A stretch of DNA of 64,000 bases, from contig CACBCS010000001.1 in assembly GCA_902537815.1 (NCBI GenBank), forward strand, positions 145,213 to 209,212, written 5' to 3'. The translations under genes were made by a program, and so were the position numbers. Below the pieces are notes generated by a model that was given only the letters and a program-made list of their open reading frames with translations, ran no database searches and had not been told where the DNA came from. Below, one piece after another: positions 50,437-58,829 of the stretch. Numbering within the stretch: the first letter of the stretch is position 1; each line of letters begins with the position of its first letter. The stretch is from an uncultured Pseudohongiella sp. Lineage in GTDB: Bacteria > Pseudomonadota > Gammaproteobacteria > Pseudomonadales > Pseudohongiellaceae.

Positions 50437-51651
50437 ATGACAAAAACACAATTGAACGCCGGGGATACGACACACATATCAGGGGTAAAGCTGTCTGCGC
50501 TTGCCAGCGGCATTCGCTATAAAGACCGCCTCGATCTTGTGTTGATTGAAGTTCCGGAAGAAGCCACTCTCGCCGGTGTATTTACCCGAAATGCGTTCTG
50601 TGCCGCTCCGGTTAAGATCGCGCGAGAGCACCTTGCCGCTGCCAATACCCGCTATTTTCTCATCAATACGGGCAATGCCAATGCCGGCACCGGTGCGGAG
50701 GGTGAAAAAGTGGCTCTGCAGTGTTGTCAATGGCTAGCAGATGCGGCCGGAGTCCAGGCCGAACAGGTCCTGCCATTTTCCACTGGCGTAATCGGTGAGG
50801 CTCTGCCTGCTGATAAGATTCACGCTGCGATTCCTGAGCTTTATGCGGCTCTTGCTCCAGACAGCTGGCTCCCTGCCGCCACCGGCATTATGACGACGGA
50901 CACCCACCCCAAATTCAGGACGCGGTCACTCCAACTTGCTGGGCAAGACTGTCGGATCAGCGGTATCGCCAAAGGAGCCGGTATGATAAAGCCAAATATG
51001 GCTACTATGCTTGCGTTTGTCTTCAGCGATATTCGCGTTGAGCCAGCAACGCTGCAAGGACAACTCGAAGATGTCGTATCTCAAAGTTTCAATCGAATTA
51101 CTGTTGACGGCGACACCTCAACCAATGATGCCTGCATGCTTGTTGCCAGTGGCAGAGGCATCGTCTTTGATGAACTGCAGGCAGCCGATCAGGAATCGTA
51201 CCTGGCAGCAGTTCGTGACATTTTTCAGGAACTTGCTACCGACCTGATCAGGGATGCCGAAGGTGGAACGAAGTTTATTACTGTTAAGGTGACCGGGGGC
51301 GGAAATGAACAGGAATGTCTCGCCGTTGCCTATGCGTTGGCTGAATCTCCGCTGGTTAAAACCGCCTTGTTTGCTTCTGACCCCAACTGGGGAAGAATAT
51401 TGGCCGCTGTTGGCCGTGCGGAGGTCGAGCATCTTGATCTTTCAGGTGTCAGCATTAACTTGGGAAAGCTCAGTCTGATTGATGACGGGGAATTGTCGGC
51501 AAGCTATTCAGAGAGCCTGGGAAAACAGCAGGTCGACCAGACCGACATTGAAATTTCGGTCGAGCTTGGCAGGGGAAGCTATACCGAAACCGTCTGGACT
51601 TCAGACCTTTCGCACGATTACGTCCGGATAAATGCGGAGTATCGAACCTAG
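50437..51651 (+). CDS. argJ: Bifunctional ornithine acetyltransferase / N-acetylglutamate synthase ArgJ
   Basis: This 404-residue precursor cleaves itself into alpha and beta chains before Thr190 in IKPNMATMLAF, the conserved autoprocessing and nucleophile site. ArgJ recycles the acetyl group in arginine synthesis. Motifs NTGNANAGTG and STGVIGEALP form the oxyanion region, and ASDPNWGRILAAVGRA is in the beta chain. secA-argJ-Nudix is the Pseudomonas-type order. Whether it is mono- or bifunctional cannot be told from sequence. Confidence 0.96.
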   Translation: MTKTQLNAGDTTHISGVKLSALASGIRYKDRLDLVLIEVPEEATLAGVFTRNAFCAAPVKIAREHLAAANTRYFLINTGNANAGTGAEGEKVALQCCQWLADAAGVQAEQVLPFSTGVIGEALPADKIHAAIPELYAALAPDSWLPAATGIMTTDTHPKFRTRSLQLAGQDCRISGIAKGAGMIKPNMATMLAFVFSDIRVEPATLQGQLEDVVSQSFNRITVDGDTSTNDACMLVASGRGIVFDELQAADQESYLAAVRDIFQELATDLIRDAEGGTKFITVKVTGGGNEQECLAVAYALAESPLVKTALFASDPNWGRILAAVGRAEVEHLDLSGVSINLGKLSLIDDGELSASYSESLGKQQVDQTDIEISVELGRGSYTETVWTSDLSHDYVRINAEYRT

Positions 51652-51681
51652 CTTTTAAGCGTGTCTCTCAGGTGTCTCTCC

Positions 51682-52623
51682 ATGCTGCACGTTGCAGTCG
51701 CAATCATCAAAAATTCCAATCAGGAAGTGCTTGTCGCGCTGCGCCCGCCGGACAGTCATCAGGGAAATCTCTGGGAGTTTCCGGGCGGTAAGCTTGAGTT
51801 GGCTGAGACAGTATTCGCTGCTTTGCAGCGCGAGATTCGTGAAGAGATCGGGCTGCTGATTCGTGCCGCGTATCCCTTCATCAAGATTCAGCATGATTAT
51901 GGTGACAAACAGGTTCTGCTGGATGTGTGGCAAGTCACCGAGTTTGACGGTGTAGCCGCTGGCCGAGAAGGGCAGAAAATTCAGTGGCTGGCGCCAAAGG
52001 ACATGGAGTCCCGTCAGTTCCCTGAAGCGAACCACCGGATCATTAATCTGCTCCAGCTACCGACGCAAATGGCGATTACACCGCAATTCAAAAACTTCCC
52101 TCAGCTGTCCGCATATCTCGGCATTTTTGCACAATCCGGCGCGCAGGCACTTCAGATTCGACAAAAGCATTTGACCTACGATCAACTTCTGGACTGGACC
52201 CACAGGAGTCGCGACATGCTGCGGGATTGTGGGTCACGTTTGATTGTGAATGGTTCATTTTCCCTTGAGAAAGATTTGCCTCATGAGGTCGGTATTCATG
52301 TCACGTCCACTGAATTGGGAAGGCTGCAGACGAGCGTGGGCGAGCGTTCACGCCTTGTGGGCTGCTCGTGTCATTCCAGGGAAGAACTGACGAAAGCTGC
52401 AGCGCTTGGATTTGATTATGCGCTGCTCTCGCCAGTGGCTTCGACGGCCAAATATCCGGGTAAATCGCCACTGGGCTGGAGCAGATTTGAGGAGCTGGCC
52501 GCTTCTGTTTCTCTGCCGGTATATGCTCTTGGGGGTATGAAACGCAGTGATGTTCGCATCGCTCTGAAGCGGGGGGCGGCAGGCGTTGCGGGTATCGGGG
52601 CATTCGACAAGATAGTGGAGTAA
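51682..52623 (+). CDS. Nudix hydrolase (MutT-like) fused to a ThiE/TenI-like domain
   Basis: This protein of about 313 residues has two domains. The first, residues 1-130, is a MutT-like Nudix hydrolase with the box GGKLELAETVFAALQREIRE continuing EIGL at about 35-58 and the MutT-like start MLHVAVAIIKNSNQEVLVALR. The second, about 140-313, is a TIM-barrel related to thiamine-phosphate synthase (ALQIRQK, GIHVTSTE, LLSPVASTAKYPGKSPLGW, YALGGMKRSDV). Such fusions are common in gammaproteobacteria. The Nudix half probably cleans 8-oxo-dGTP; the role of the other half is unknown. The ATG at 51682 is favoured over a GTG at 51661. Confidence 0.92.
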   Translation: MLHVAVAIIKNSNQEVLVALRPPDSHQGNLWEFPGGKLELAETVFAALQREIREEIGLLIRAAYPFIKIQHDYGDKQVLLDVWQVTEFDGVAAGREGQKIQWLAPKDMESRQFPEANHRIINLLQLPTQMAITPQFKNFPQLSAYLGIFAQSGAQALQIRQKHLTYDQLLDWTHRSRDMLRDCGSRLIVNGSFSLEKDLPHEVGIHVTSTELGRLQTSVGERSRLVGCSCHSREELTKAAALGFDYALLSPVASTAKYPGKSPLGWSRFEELAASVSLPVYALGGMKRSDVRIALKRGAAGVAGIGAFDKIVE

Positions 52624-52706
52624 ATTGTGTTGGCGACGAATATGCTAAGCATCACTATTAGTGCAATGGGCTTTTCAGATAGAACACACGGTTCAACTAC
52701 TGTTGG

Positions 52707-52907
52707 CTACTGGACGTTATCCGAGTCCTCGCCAACTTCGGGGTAGATCGGTTCGCCGGCAATGGTGTGTTTTTCTGTGGCCCATTCGCCCAGATCAATC
52801 AGCTTGCACTGTTCACTGCAAAACGGTCGGTATTTATCCGAGCTCGACCATACTACCGTGGCCTGACAGGTTGGACAATCTACTTGGCGCACCTTATTGA
52901 ATTTCAT
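52707..52907 (-). CDS. yacG: DNA gyrase inhibitor YacG, zinc-binding
   Basis: This 66-residue zinc-ribbon protein has the four cysteine ligands in CPTC and CSEQC, with the family phrase [21 protein letters not shown] (in outline) and an acidic tail. YacG binds GyrB and inhibits gyrase in E. coli. The ATG at 52907 overlaps the coaE stop (ATGA) and has AAGAAG upstream; a GTG two codons earlier is less likely. In E. coli zapD lies between yacG and coaE; here they are directly joined. Confidence 0.94.
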   Translation of the reverse strand: MKFNKVRQVDCPTCQATVVWSSSDKYRPFCSEQCKLIDLGEWATEKHTIAGEPIYPEVGEDSDNVQ

Positions 52908-53512
52908 TGGCACTTCTTGGCTCCTGCCATCGCCAAATACCCTTGATGTAGTTTCTCAACCCGTTGCCTGAGGGGTTTTAGTGGCAGCTCATTGCCGATG
53001 ATGTCATCTGCATATTCGAGTCTCTGACTTCGACCTATTTGCGATGCAATTATTGCGCGAACAGTGCGCTCTTCTCCACCATCTCGAGCAAGCGTGCGCG
53101 CGATTTGTGTATCGATCGAGACGTCGACGACTAAGATACGGTCAACCAGTTCCGCCTGTCCGGTTTCGAGCAGAAGCGGGGAAACAAGCAGGCAATAAGT
53201 GGTTCGGCAGCTGGAGATTTTTTGCGTCAACCATCTTCTGATTAGTGGATGTAAGAGCTCTTCTAACCAGTGCTTCTCCTTTTCTTGGTGGAAAATTACC
53301 TGTCGGAGCGCTCCACGGTCTAGACCACCATCTGTCATGAGTATCTCGGAACCGAAATGCTTGGCTATTTCTGCCAGAGCATGGGTGCCCGGTGCCACGA
53401 CTTCTCGAGCGGCGATATCAGCGTCAACTAACTCTACATCCAGGGCGGCAAACATCTCAGCAATTGTGCTCTTACCGCTGCCGATGCCTCCGGTAAGGCC
53501 GACTACAAACAT
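52904..53512 (-). CDS. coaE: Dephospho-CoA kinase CoaE
   Basis: This 202-residue kinase catalyses the last step of coenzyme A synthesis. The P-loop GGIGSGKS is at 8-15, followed by [15 protein letters not shown] and the lid region [21 protein letters not shown]. Length is normal. It is preceded by pilD after 43 bp and overlaps yacG by 4 bp. Confidence 0.97.
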   Translation of the reverse strand: MFVVGLTGGIGSGKSTIAEMFAALDVELVDADIAAREVVAPGTHALAEIAKHFGSEILMTDGGLDRGALRQVIFHQEKEKHWLEELLHPLIRRWLTQKISSCRTTYCLLVSPLLLETGQAELVDRILVVDVSIDTQIARTLARDGGEERTVRAIIASQIGRSQRLEYADDIIGNELPLKPLRQRVEKLHQGYLAMAGAKKCQ

Positions 53513-53555
53513 CGTCGACCACTGCTAGGTGTAAATATGCTAAATTGTGGACACT

Positions 53556-54455
53556 TCATAGCAAGAACCGAGTTACATAAAAAGAAAAGACCTGGTGTCC
53601 CCAGATCATCATGATGAGGCCGGCGCCGGCTAGAAACGGGCCAAATGGCATATGTGCTGATTTGTCTCTGCTCGTAAGGAGCGTACTGTAAATACCAAAA
53701 GTTGCCCCAGCTAGTGACGAAAGTAAGACAATGGGGAGCAAGGCTTGCCACCCCAACCATGCGCCCAGTGCGGCAAGCAATTTAAAGTCGCCATAACCCA
53801 TTCCGTCCTTGCCGGTTGCCAATTTGAAAACCCAGTAAACCGACCAGAGTGACAGGTAGCCACCAGCGGCTCCAAGAACTGATTCCTGGGTTGTGACGCC
53901 GGTTCCGAGGTCCCAAGAGTTGACTGCCAGGCCAAGCCAGAGCAGCGGGAGAGTGATATTGTCCGGCAGCAGTTGATGATCAAAATCAATCATGGTGAGT
54001 GCGACCAGTGCCCAGACAAAAAGCAGAAGCGCCAGCGTAAGCCATGTGGCGCCAAAATTCACCGCAACAAGAGCTGACAAAAACCCTGTAGCCAGCTCTA
54101 CGGCGGGATACCGAACCGGGATTCTCACCTTGCAACTGGCACATCTGCCACCAAGCAGCACATAGCTGACCAGTGGGATATTTTCCCAGGCTCGGATGTT
54201 GTGCCGGCATTGAGGGCAGTGAGAAGCGGGTTCTGCCAATGACAGGTTTTTCCAGGAGTGTGGACTATTTTTTTTCGCTGGCTGCGGATCCTGTATCTCA
54301 AGAAATTCGCAGCATTGTTGTCTCCAGTCTCTCTGAAGCATGATTGGCAGGCGGTAGATTATGACGTTGAGGAAGCTTCCTACCAGGAGCCCAAGCACAA
54401 AGCTAACTGTGATGAGATTTGCTGAGCTCTGCTGTAACAGTTGGAATGGGCCCAT
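53556..54455 (-). CDS. pilD: Prepilin peptidase / N-methyltransferase PilD
   Basis: This 299-residue inner-membrane aspartic protease cleaves and N-methylates type IV prepilins and type II secretion pseudopilins. The cytosolic zinc tetrad is Cys80, Cys83, Cys105 and Cys108 (CPQC and CASC). The catalytic aspartates are Asp157 (TMIDFDHQ) and Asp223 (GYGDFK). About seven or eight hydrophobic helices follow. In Pseudomonas it ends a pilB-pilC-pilD group; here neither pilB nor pilC is next to it, only a pilin gene 225 bp upstream. It may also serve a secretion system encoded elsewhere. Confidence 0.96.
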   Translation of the reverse strand: MGPFQLLQQSSANLITVSFVLGLLVGSFLNVIIYRLPIMLQRDWRQQCCEFLEIQDPQPAKKNSPHSWKNLSLAEPASHCPQCRHNIRAWENIPLVSYVLLGGRCASCKVRIPVRYPAVELATGFLSALVAVNFGATWLTLALLLFVWALVALTMIDFDHQLLPDNITLPLLWLGLAVNSWDLGTGVTTQESVLGAAGGYLSLWSVYWVFKLATGKDGMGYGDFKLLAALGAWLGWQALLPIVLLSSLAGATFGIYSTLLTSRDKSAHMPFGPFLAGAGLIMMIWGHQVFSFYVTRFLL

Positions 54456-54679
54456 TTAGCGTCGACCTAGCTATATAAATGATTTAAGCACAAGATTGGC
54501 CGATGCATCTTGATGTCTTGTTTCACGTTAATTGAGCTGAGCACTATCGTTCTCATTTGGCTATCGATCATCTGTCCCTTTTTCATTATGCCTGTACCGC
54601 GTAGAACCAGCAGAGAGCGGATTATTCAGCTTTCCAGGAATTGCAAGTCATGTAAAGTTTTGCTCCGGGAATAGCGCCA

Positions 54680-55090
54680 TTAACACAGGCGTTTGTCTAC
54701 GCAAGAGCCTCCTCTTGACCACTGTATAGGGGGTTTGGTGTCATCTAAAGTCAACGTATAAGTCATCCCATCTAGGATGGTAGAATCATGCTGCCATGTC
54801 ATTGTGATTACTCCATCAGCAACCATGACACCGTGAACCGTTTCACCGACCGTAATATTAGCTGGTATGCCTAGAGATCCTCCATCGAGATCAGTTAGGG
54901 CCGATGGATTTCGAATCTGGATTGCACGCTCGACAGCTTCTTTGTGAGGGATCGCTGCAAGGACAAGCTCAGAGAACTTTGCGCGGATAGAGTAGTTCTG
55001 AAATGCTGCGAGGGCTATCGTAATTATTAAGGTGAAGATGGCTAAGAAAGTCATCAACTCCAGCAATGTGAAGCCTAGCGGTTTTTTCAT
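54680..55090 (-). CDS. Type IV pilin-like protein
   Basis: This 136-residue protein has a type III prepilin leader: MKKPLG is followed by the cleavage site before FTLLELM, with the conserved glutamate at mature position 5 and a hydrophobic helix to about residue 30. The globular part is small and ends in a two-cysteine loop (SCVDKRLC), resembling the D-region of major pilins. Its position next to pilD is that of pilA/ppdD. It could be a major pilin or a minor pilin; the ATPase and platform genes are not here. Codon use and composition look somewhat more AT-rich than in neighbouring genes. Confidence 0.85.
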   Translation of the reverse strand: MKKPLGFTLLELMTFLAIFTLIITIALAAFQNYSIRAKFSELVLAAIPHKEAVERAIQIRNPSALTDLDGGSLGIPANITVGETVHGVMVADGVITMTWQHDSTILDGMTYTLTLDDTKPPIQWSRGGSCVDKRLC

Positions 55091-55734
55091 ATATTTCGAC
55101 CTGATTGGGGCTATTCAGTTCTAGCCAATATTACGTATATCGTTACCCGATGCATGACACCCGGACCTTAGCAGTCCTATCAAGGCGTCGATGGAGATGC
55201 TTCGATTACTTTCTCGCGTTATTAATTTATCCGGCGTGAGATTCTTTGTTTATCATGATACCTAAAAATAACCTCTTATTAAAAAGCCAAGTCGATGTTT
55301 GCATCTCATGTCGTAAAGTCTGGAACGAATATTTTTATCGGTCAAAACAAGTCGGTTTTATTTTCTGCTAATGTCTGATTTCTAGATTGTCTTGAGCAAT
55401 GAAAACATGCATTTGATTATTGAGCCACTAAGCAGACGCTCATCATCAGAAAGATTTATGGAGTTCCGGACTGCCGGTCAATTCGATGAGATGGGCATGT
55501 GGAAGCGGTGTTATTCAGGTAGTGTTCATGAAACCTGGAGTAATCTAAATACACTTATTATCTGTATTGATTGTCGAAAATCTCCGGATATCGATGTGAC
55601 TAAGCGTCTCTTAGCTTGAACTGTAGTCGCTGCTGGTTTATCGTTGCTCTTAAAGTTTACATTGTTTTTAGGTCTATATTATTTTAATCAATGCAGTTAT
55701 CGGGGCTGATTGCTCTCGGTATTGGAGGAAGGTA
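55091..55734. other. 644-bp AT-rich gap between pilin and cytochrome c genes
   Basis: This is the longest stretch in the window without a clear gene. It is visibly AT-richer than its surroundings. A 75-codon frame at 55392-55619 on the plus strand has only a TTG start or a later ATG and no ribosome-binding site. A bulged hairpin (ATTGG...CCAAT, about 55104-55128) lies just upstream of the pilin start. The right end should hold the cytochrome c promoter; several AT-rich -10-like hexamers near 55675-55690 prevent a firm choice. Confidence 0.6.
55392..55619 (+). CDS. Possible small hypothetical ORF (75 codons)
   Basis: An open frame reads MSNENMHLIIEPLS and so on to RLLA from a TTG, or from an ATG at 55407. 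No signal peptide, membrane segment or family motif is visible. Two cysteines lie in ICIDCRK. It has no recognisable ribosome-binding site and lies in an AT-rich gap where chance frames are less likely to be long, so it is listed only as a possibility. Confidence 0.18.
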   Translation: MSNENMHLIIEPLSRRSSSERFMEFRTAGQFDEMGMWKRCYSGSVHETWSNLNTLIICIDCRKSPDIDVTKRLLA

Positions 55735-56127
55735 ATGAAAAAATCGGTACACTTTACGGCTGGCCTGACAATGCTGATTGGCCTCTTCGTAGCACAGCCC
55801 GGCCTGAGCCAGGACAAGACAGTCAATGACGGCGTATTCACCGAATCGCAAGTTTCTTCAGGTCAGGCGGTTTATGATTCGCAGTGTAAAACCTGTCATA
55901 ACATGCGTTTCTACCGTGATACCTTGCGCTCCTGGAGTAATCAGCCGCTGCTGTATCTGTGGGAAAACATCATGGGAACGATGCCAGCAGACAATCCGGG
56001 ATCGCTGATGTTTGAGGAATATACGGACGTGATTGCCTATATTTTGTCTGAGAACGGATTCCCCGCCGGTGACGCGACCCTTGACCCTGACAACGGAATG
56101 GATGCCATAAAGATACTTGCACCGTGA
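55735..56127 (+). CDS. Small periplasmic c-type cytochrome
   Basis: This 130-residue protein has a signal peptide (MKKSVHFTAGLTMLIGLFVA, cleavage near GLSQ). One heme site CKTCH occurs at 51-55, and the likely axial methionine is Met83 in GTMPADNPG. This is the class I cytochrome c fold; the ending FEEYTDVIAYILSENGFPAG is typical of cytochromes that accept electrons from dehydrogenases. A strong GGAGGAAGG site precedes the ATG. It stands alone, with a bidirectional terminator after it, so its electron donor is not evident. Confidence 0.9.
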   Translation: MKKSVHFTAGLTMLIGLFVAQPGLSQDKTVNDGVFTESQVSSGQAVYDSQCKTCHNMRFYRDTLRSWSNQPLLYLWENIMGTMPADNPGSLMFEEYTDVIAYILSENGFPAGDATLDPDNGMDAIKILAP

Positions 56128-56171
56128 GAACTGTCTAGCCGCTGCCGGCGTCAGTCGTAAACGCACACCTC

Positions 56172-56203
56172 AAAAAAAGGCCGGTCACCACCGGCCTTTT
56201 TTT
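56172..56203. terminator. Bidirectional rho-independent terminator
   Basis: A 13-bp perfect stem, seven A plus GGCCGG (56172-56184) pairing with CCGGCC plus seven T (56191-56203), closes a 6-nt loop. The A-tract and T-tract make it work in both directions, between the convergent cytochrome c and nuclease genes. Confidence 0.93.
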
Positions 56204-56246
56204 TGTGCCTAAAGATCTTGTGACTGCTGCGAGACCGGTGTCGGTT

Positions 56247-56972
56247 TTATTGTGTTACCAGGCTGGGATCAAGGGCGTCTAACGGGCAGCCCTCAAGAAC
56301 CCGCCTGATTTCATTGCGGTCACTGGATTCCAGTTGAATATCATACTTCTCGGCAATCACATCCCACAGCTGGGCATATTCGCATTGGAAGTCGTCCCGG
56401 GGCATGTAGCGGCTCGGGCCTCTGTCTCGCTTGCGGCGAATTTCTTGCTTGTCGACCAGCATGAGATTCAGTGGGTCGTTGGAAAACTGGATTTTTTTCT
56501 CTGGCATCCATCGGTCACCGCCATGGGTGTGTGCGTACATGCGGGGTATGACGTGATCGATATCGATCTGGACGGCCACGGTGAATGTTTTTCCGGTGTA
56601 TTCATCCCGCCACTCACCTGTGCGAACGACGCAATTTCTGGGGTTGGTGTATCTGACTTCGGTCTTGCTGGTGAGAATGAGCATCTCCTGGCGCGTTGAC
56701 TGACAGTCTTGATCGAAGTCTTCCTCGAATGGCCAGTCATCTTCATTGAAGAATCTCTCGCGGTCCCGATAATTTATCATGACGCCATCTCTTCTCCGGC
56801 GCATTGGATCGAAGGTGTCCGGGATTGAACAACCGGTCATGTGGCAATGGTAGGAGGGGCCGAAGTAATGCCCCCCATTGAGGTCAAGGCTGCCCGGATG
56901 CGCTTGTGCGTCCGGTTCGATGACGATACAGGCCAGGAACGCCATGATCTGCATAAGCCGAGTCTTTTTCAT
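56247..56972 (-). CDS. Secreted HNH (DUF1524-like) endonuclease with YHYH-type N-terminal motif
   Basis: This 241-residue exported protein has a signal peptide (MKKTRLMQIMAFLACIVI, cleavage near AQA at about 24). A short metal-binding-like motif follows, HPGSLDLNGGHYFGPSYHCH (25-44), of the type found before secreted nucleases. A C-terminal nuclease domain has Asp139-His140 in IDIDHVIPR and the downstream FSNDPLNLMLVDKQEIRRKRDRGPSRYMP pattern, matching the HNH/DUF1524 family. Six or more cysteines fit an extracytoplasmic location. The ATG at 56972 has a GGGAG site. It may scavenge DNA; no immunity gene is adjacent. Confidence 0.85.
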   Translation of the reverse strand: MKKTRLMQIMAFLACIVIEPDAQAHPGSLDLNGGHYFGPSYHCHMTGCSIPDTFDPMRRRRDGVMINYRDRERFFNEDDWPFEEDFDQDCQSTRQEMLILTSKTEVRYTNPRNCVVRTGEWRDEYTGKTFTVAVQIDIDHVIPRMYAHTHGGDRWMPEKKIQFSNDPLNLMLVDKQEIRRKRDRGPSRYMPRDDFQCEYAQLWDVIAEKYDIQLESSDRNEIRRVLEGCPLDALDPSLVTQ

Positions 56973-57043
56973 GTTTACTCCCAAAGCGTTGAAGCAGAAA
57001 CCTGGGTCGCCCGATGCTGACTGAAGCTTCTGAAAGCGAGTGT

Positions 57044-57895
57044 TCAGAAATCGATCAGTAGGGAAAGATCTAGTGCCCGACAGTGCTTAGTCAGCGCTCC
57101 TACGGATATATAGTCTACGCCAGTTTCTGCGATTCTGACCAATTGGCCGTCTTCGATTCCGCCTGATGCTTCAAGTTTCGCGCGGTTCTGATTCTGCGCT
57201 ACCGCTTGCTTTAGCTGGTTAATCGAGAAATTATCCAGCATGACAATTTCTGCGTGAGCGGCCAGGGCAGCTTCCATTTCGTCGAGATTTTGGACTTCGA
57301 TCTGTACTGTTTTGCCGGGACTGACTGCTCGTGCCTTCGCGATCGAAGCGGCAATACCCCCGCAACTCACGATATGATTTTCCTTGATCAGATAGGCGTC
57401 GAACAGGCCCATCCTGTGGTTCCTGCCGCCGCCCACCGTCACCGCGTATTTCTGCGCTGTTCGCAGTCCGGGCAGGGTTTTCCGAGTATCCAGCAGAGTA
57501 GCCGCAGTGTGCTGAATGAGCTTTGTGAAATTGGCGGTCTGCGTGGCGGTTGCTGAGAGGGTTTGCAGAAAGTTCAAGGCTGTTCGCTCACCGCTCATCA
57601 GCGCTCTCGCAGGGCCTCGAAGGTCGCAGAGCTTTTGGCCTGGTTCGATCGGGTCACCTTCTTGCACATGCCAGTCAAGACAGACAGCATCATTTAGCTG
57701 GCGGAAGGCTTCTTGCGCCCACGGTATGCCGCAAATGTACCCGTTGTCTTTACTGACAATACGGCCCTCGGCGTGCTTGTGCGCGGGAATCAATGCCGCC
57801 GTGATGTCGCCGCTTCCGAGGTCTTCAGTCAAAGCGCGACGCACTGTCTCAGTCATGTCTTCGGGGAGTTGATTCGGGGAAGATGGGCTGTTCAT
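57044..57895 (-). CDS. nadC: Nicotinate-nucleotide pyrophosphorylase NadC
   Basis: This 283-residue enzyme converts quinolinate and PRPP to nicotinate mononucleotide in NAD synthesis. EDLGSGDITAALIP, SGERTALNFLQTLSATAT, DTRKTLPGLRTAQKYAVTVGGG-type and LEASGGI segments are all family signatures. It lies between the nuclease gene and the retropepsin gene. nadC near ampD and the pilin gene is conserved from enterics to Pseudomonas. Confidence 0.97.
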   Translation of the reverse strand: MNSPSSPNQLPEDMTETVRRALTEDLGSGDITAALIPAHKHAEGRIVSKDNGYICGIPWAQEAFRQLNDAVCLDWHVQEGDPIEPGQKLCDLRGPARALMSGERTALNFLQTLSATATQTANFTKLIQHTAATLLDTRKTLPGLRTAQKYAVTVGGGRNHRMGLFDAYLIKENHIVSCGGIAASIAKARAVSPGKTVQIEVQNLDEMEAALAAHAEIVMLDNFSINQLKQAVAQNQNRAKLEASGGIEDGQLVRIAETGVDYISVGALTKHCRALDLSLLIDF

Positions 57896-57915
57896 TGTTT
57901 CTGATTTCCGAGTGC

Positions 57916-58461
57916 CTAGCTTCTGATTTCCGAACGTCTGAACTGTCTCAGGGTCAGGGTATTACCGCGTTGGGTGAACTCGATCTGTTTCAGTGCGCTC
58001 ATGCCCAGGAGGATTGTCTTGCCCCCCATGCTCGGTGTGATGCTTGCAGACACCCCGCTGAGCTCAATTTGTCCGAGGGTCAACTGATTGATCGTGGTGG
58101 AAAAAACAGGTACCACACCGGCGGCAGTGTTCACTCGGGTTCGGGCGCCATAATTCAGGCCAAGATTTTCGGCCAGGCCTGCTGGCACTGCGACGTCAGT
58201 AGCGCCGGTATCCAAGAGGAAGGTGACGGGTCTGCCGTTAACAGTGCCTGCTGATACATAATGCCCCTGCCTGTTGCGGAGCAGGACGACTTGCAATGAG
58301 CCGTCTTTCAGCGCAGCGCTGTCCGGGTCGGAATTCGGGTTGTTCTGCCTTGCTATCCAGTCATCGAAAAAGACGGTCAACGCAGCCAGTGCCAGCGCAA
58401 AGCAGATCGCAAGCATTCCCTGTCCGAGCTTTCTCTCAGGCGGTTGTGTGGGCGGGCTCAT
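57916..58461 (-). CDS. Membrane-anchored retropepsin-like aspartic protease (TIGR02281 type)
   Basis: This protein of about 181 residues has one N-terminal transmembrane helix (about 14-33) and a retropepsin-fold domain with a single active-site motif LLDTGATDVAVP (Asp84). It presumably works as a dimer facing the periplasm, like related clan AA proteases. GQGMLAICFALALAALTVFFDDW matches Pseudomonas homologues in layout. The ATG at 58461 is favoured; an ATG at 58530 would add 23 polar residues before the anchor. Its substrate is unknown. It lies 20 bp upstream of nadC. Confidence 0.88.
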   Translation of the reverse strand: MSPPTQPPERKLGQGMLAICFALALAALTVFFDDWIARQNNPNSDPDSAALKDGSLQVVLLRNRQGHYVSAGTVNGRPVTFLLDTGATDVAVPAGLAENLGLNYGARTRVNTAAGVVPVFSTTINQLTLGQIELSGVSASITPSMGGKTILLGMSALKQIEFTQRGNTLTLRQFRRSEIRS

Positions 58462-58829
58462 CCTCAAATTATCACCCAAGCGAAAACGAATGCAAAGCCA
58501 GCGATAGCCGGTCGACGTTTGAAATGTCATCCGGCCTGCCGTTCTGACGATCCACTGCGTTGGCGATTGACCCGGATGGAAGAACGTTCGATGTGGGGTG
58601 CGCTGCTAAGTCGATAGTCACTGCGAGATAGGTTACTGTGACGATGTTGGGAACCAGTCGTCGCCCAGCGGTTGCCTAGCTGTTCGAAGTCAGTGAGCGG
58701 CCCTTGAGCCCCCGTGTTGACTGTAAGGCAGGTCGGTGGCCGGGACGGGCTGTGATAAACTGATATCGCGATGCGACTACACGACTATATCCCTTAGACT
58801 ATACCCATAAGACTACACACAGTGCTCAA
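58462..58829. other. Divergent intergenic region before ampD
   Basis: This stretch of about 370 bp separates the divergent retropepsin and ampD genes. If the longer retropepsin start is used it shrinks to 299 bp. The only structure I see is the set of 14-bp GACTA repeats at its right end. I could not place promoters reliably. Confidence 0.5.
58783..58824 (+). repeat. Degenerate 14-bp direct repeats upstream of ampD
   Basis: Three 14-bp units begin with GACTA at 58783, 58797 and 58811 (GACTATATCCCTTA, GACTATACCCATAA, GACTACACACAGTG). The first two agree at 11 of 14 positions. A further GACTACAC lies at 58775. The last unit ends 5 bp before the ampD ATG, so the repeats would lie in the leader. 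Confidence 0.6.

Noticed and set aside
51663-51681. Direct repeat of GTGTCTCTC before the Nudix gene
   Set aside because: A two-copy 9-bp duplication without other structure; likely chance.
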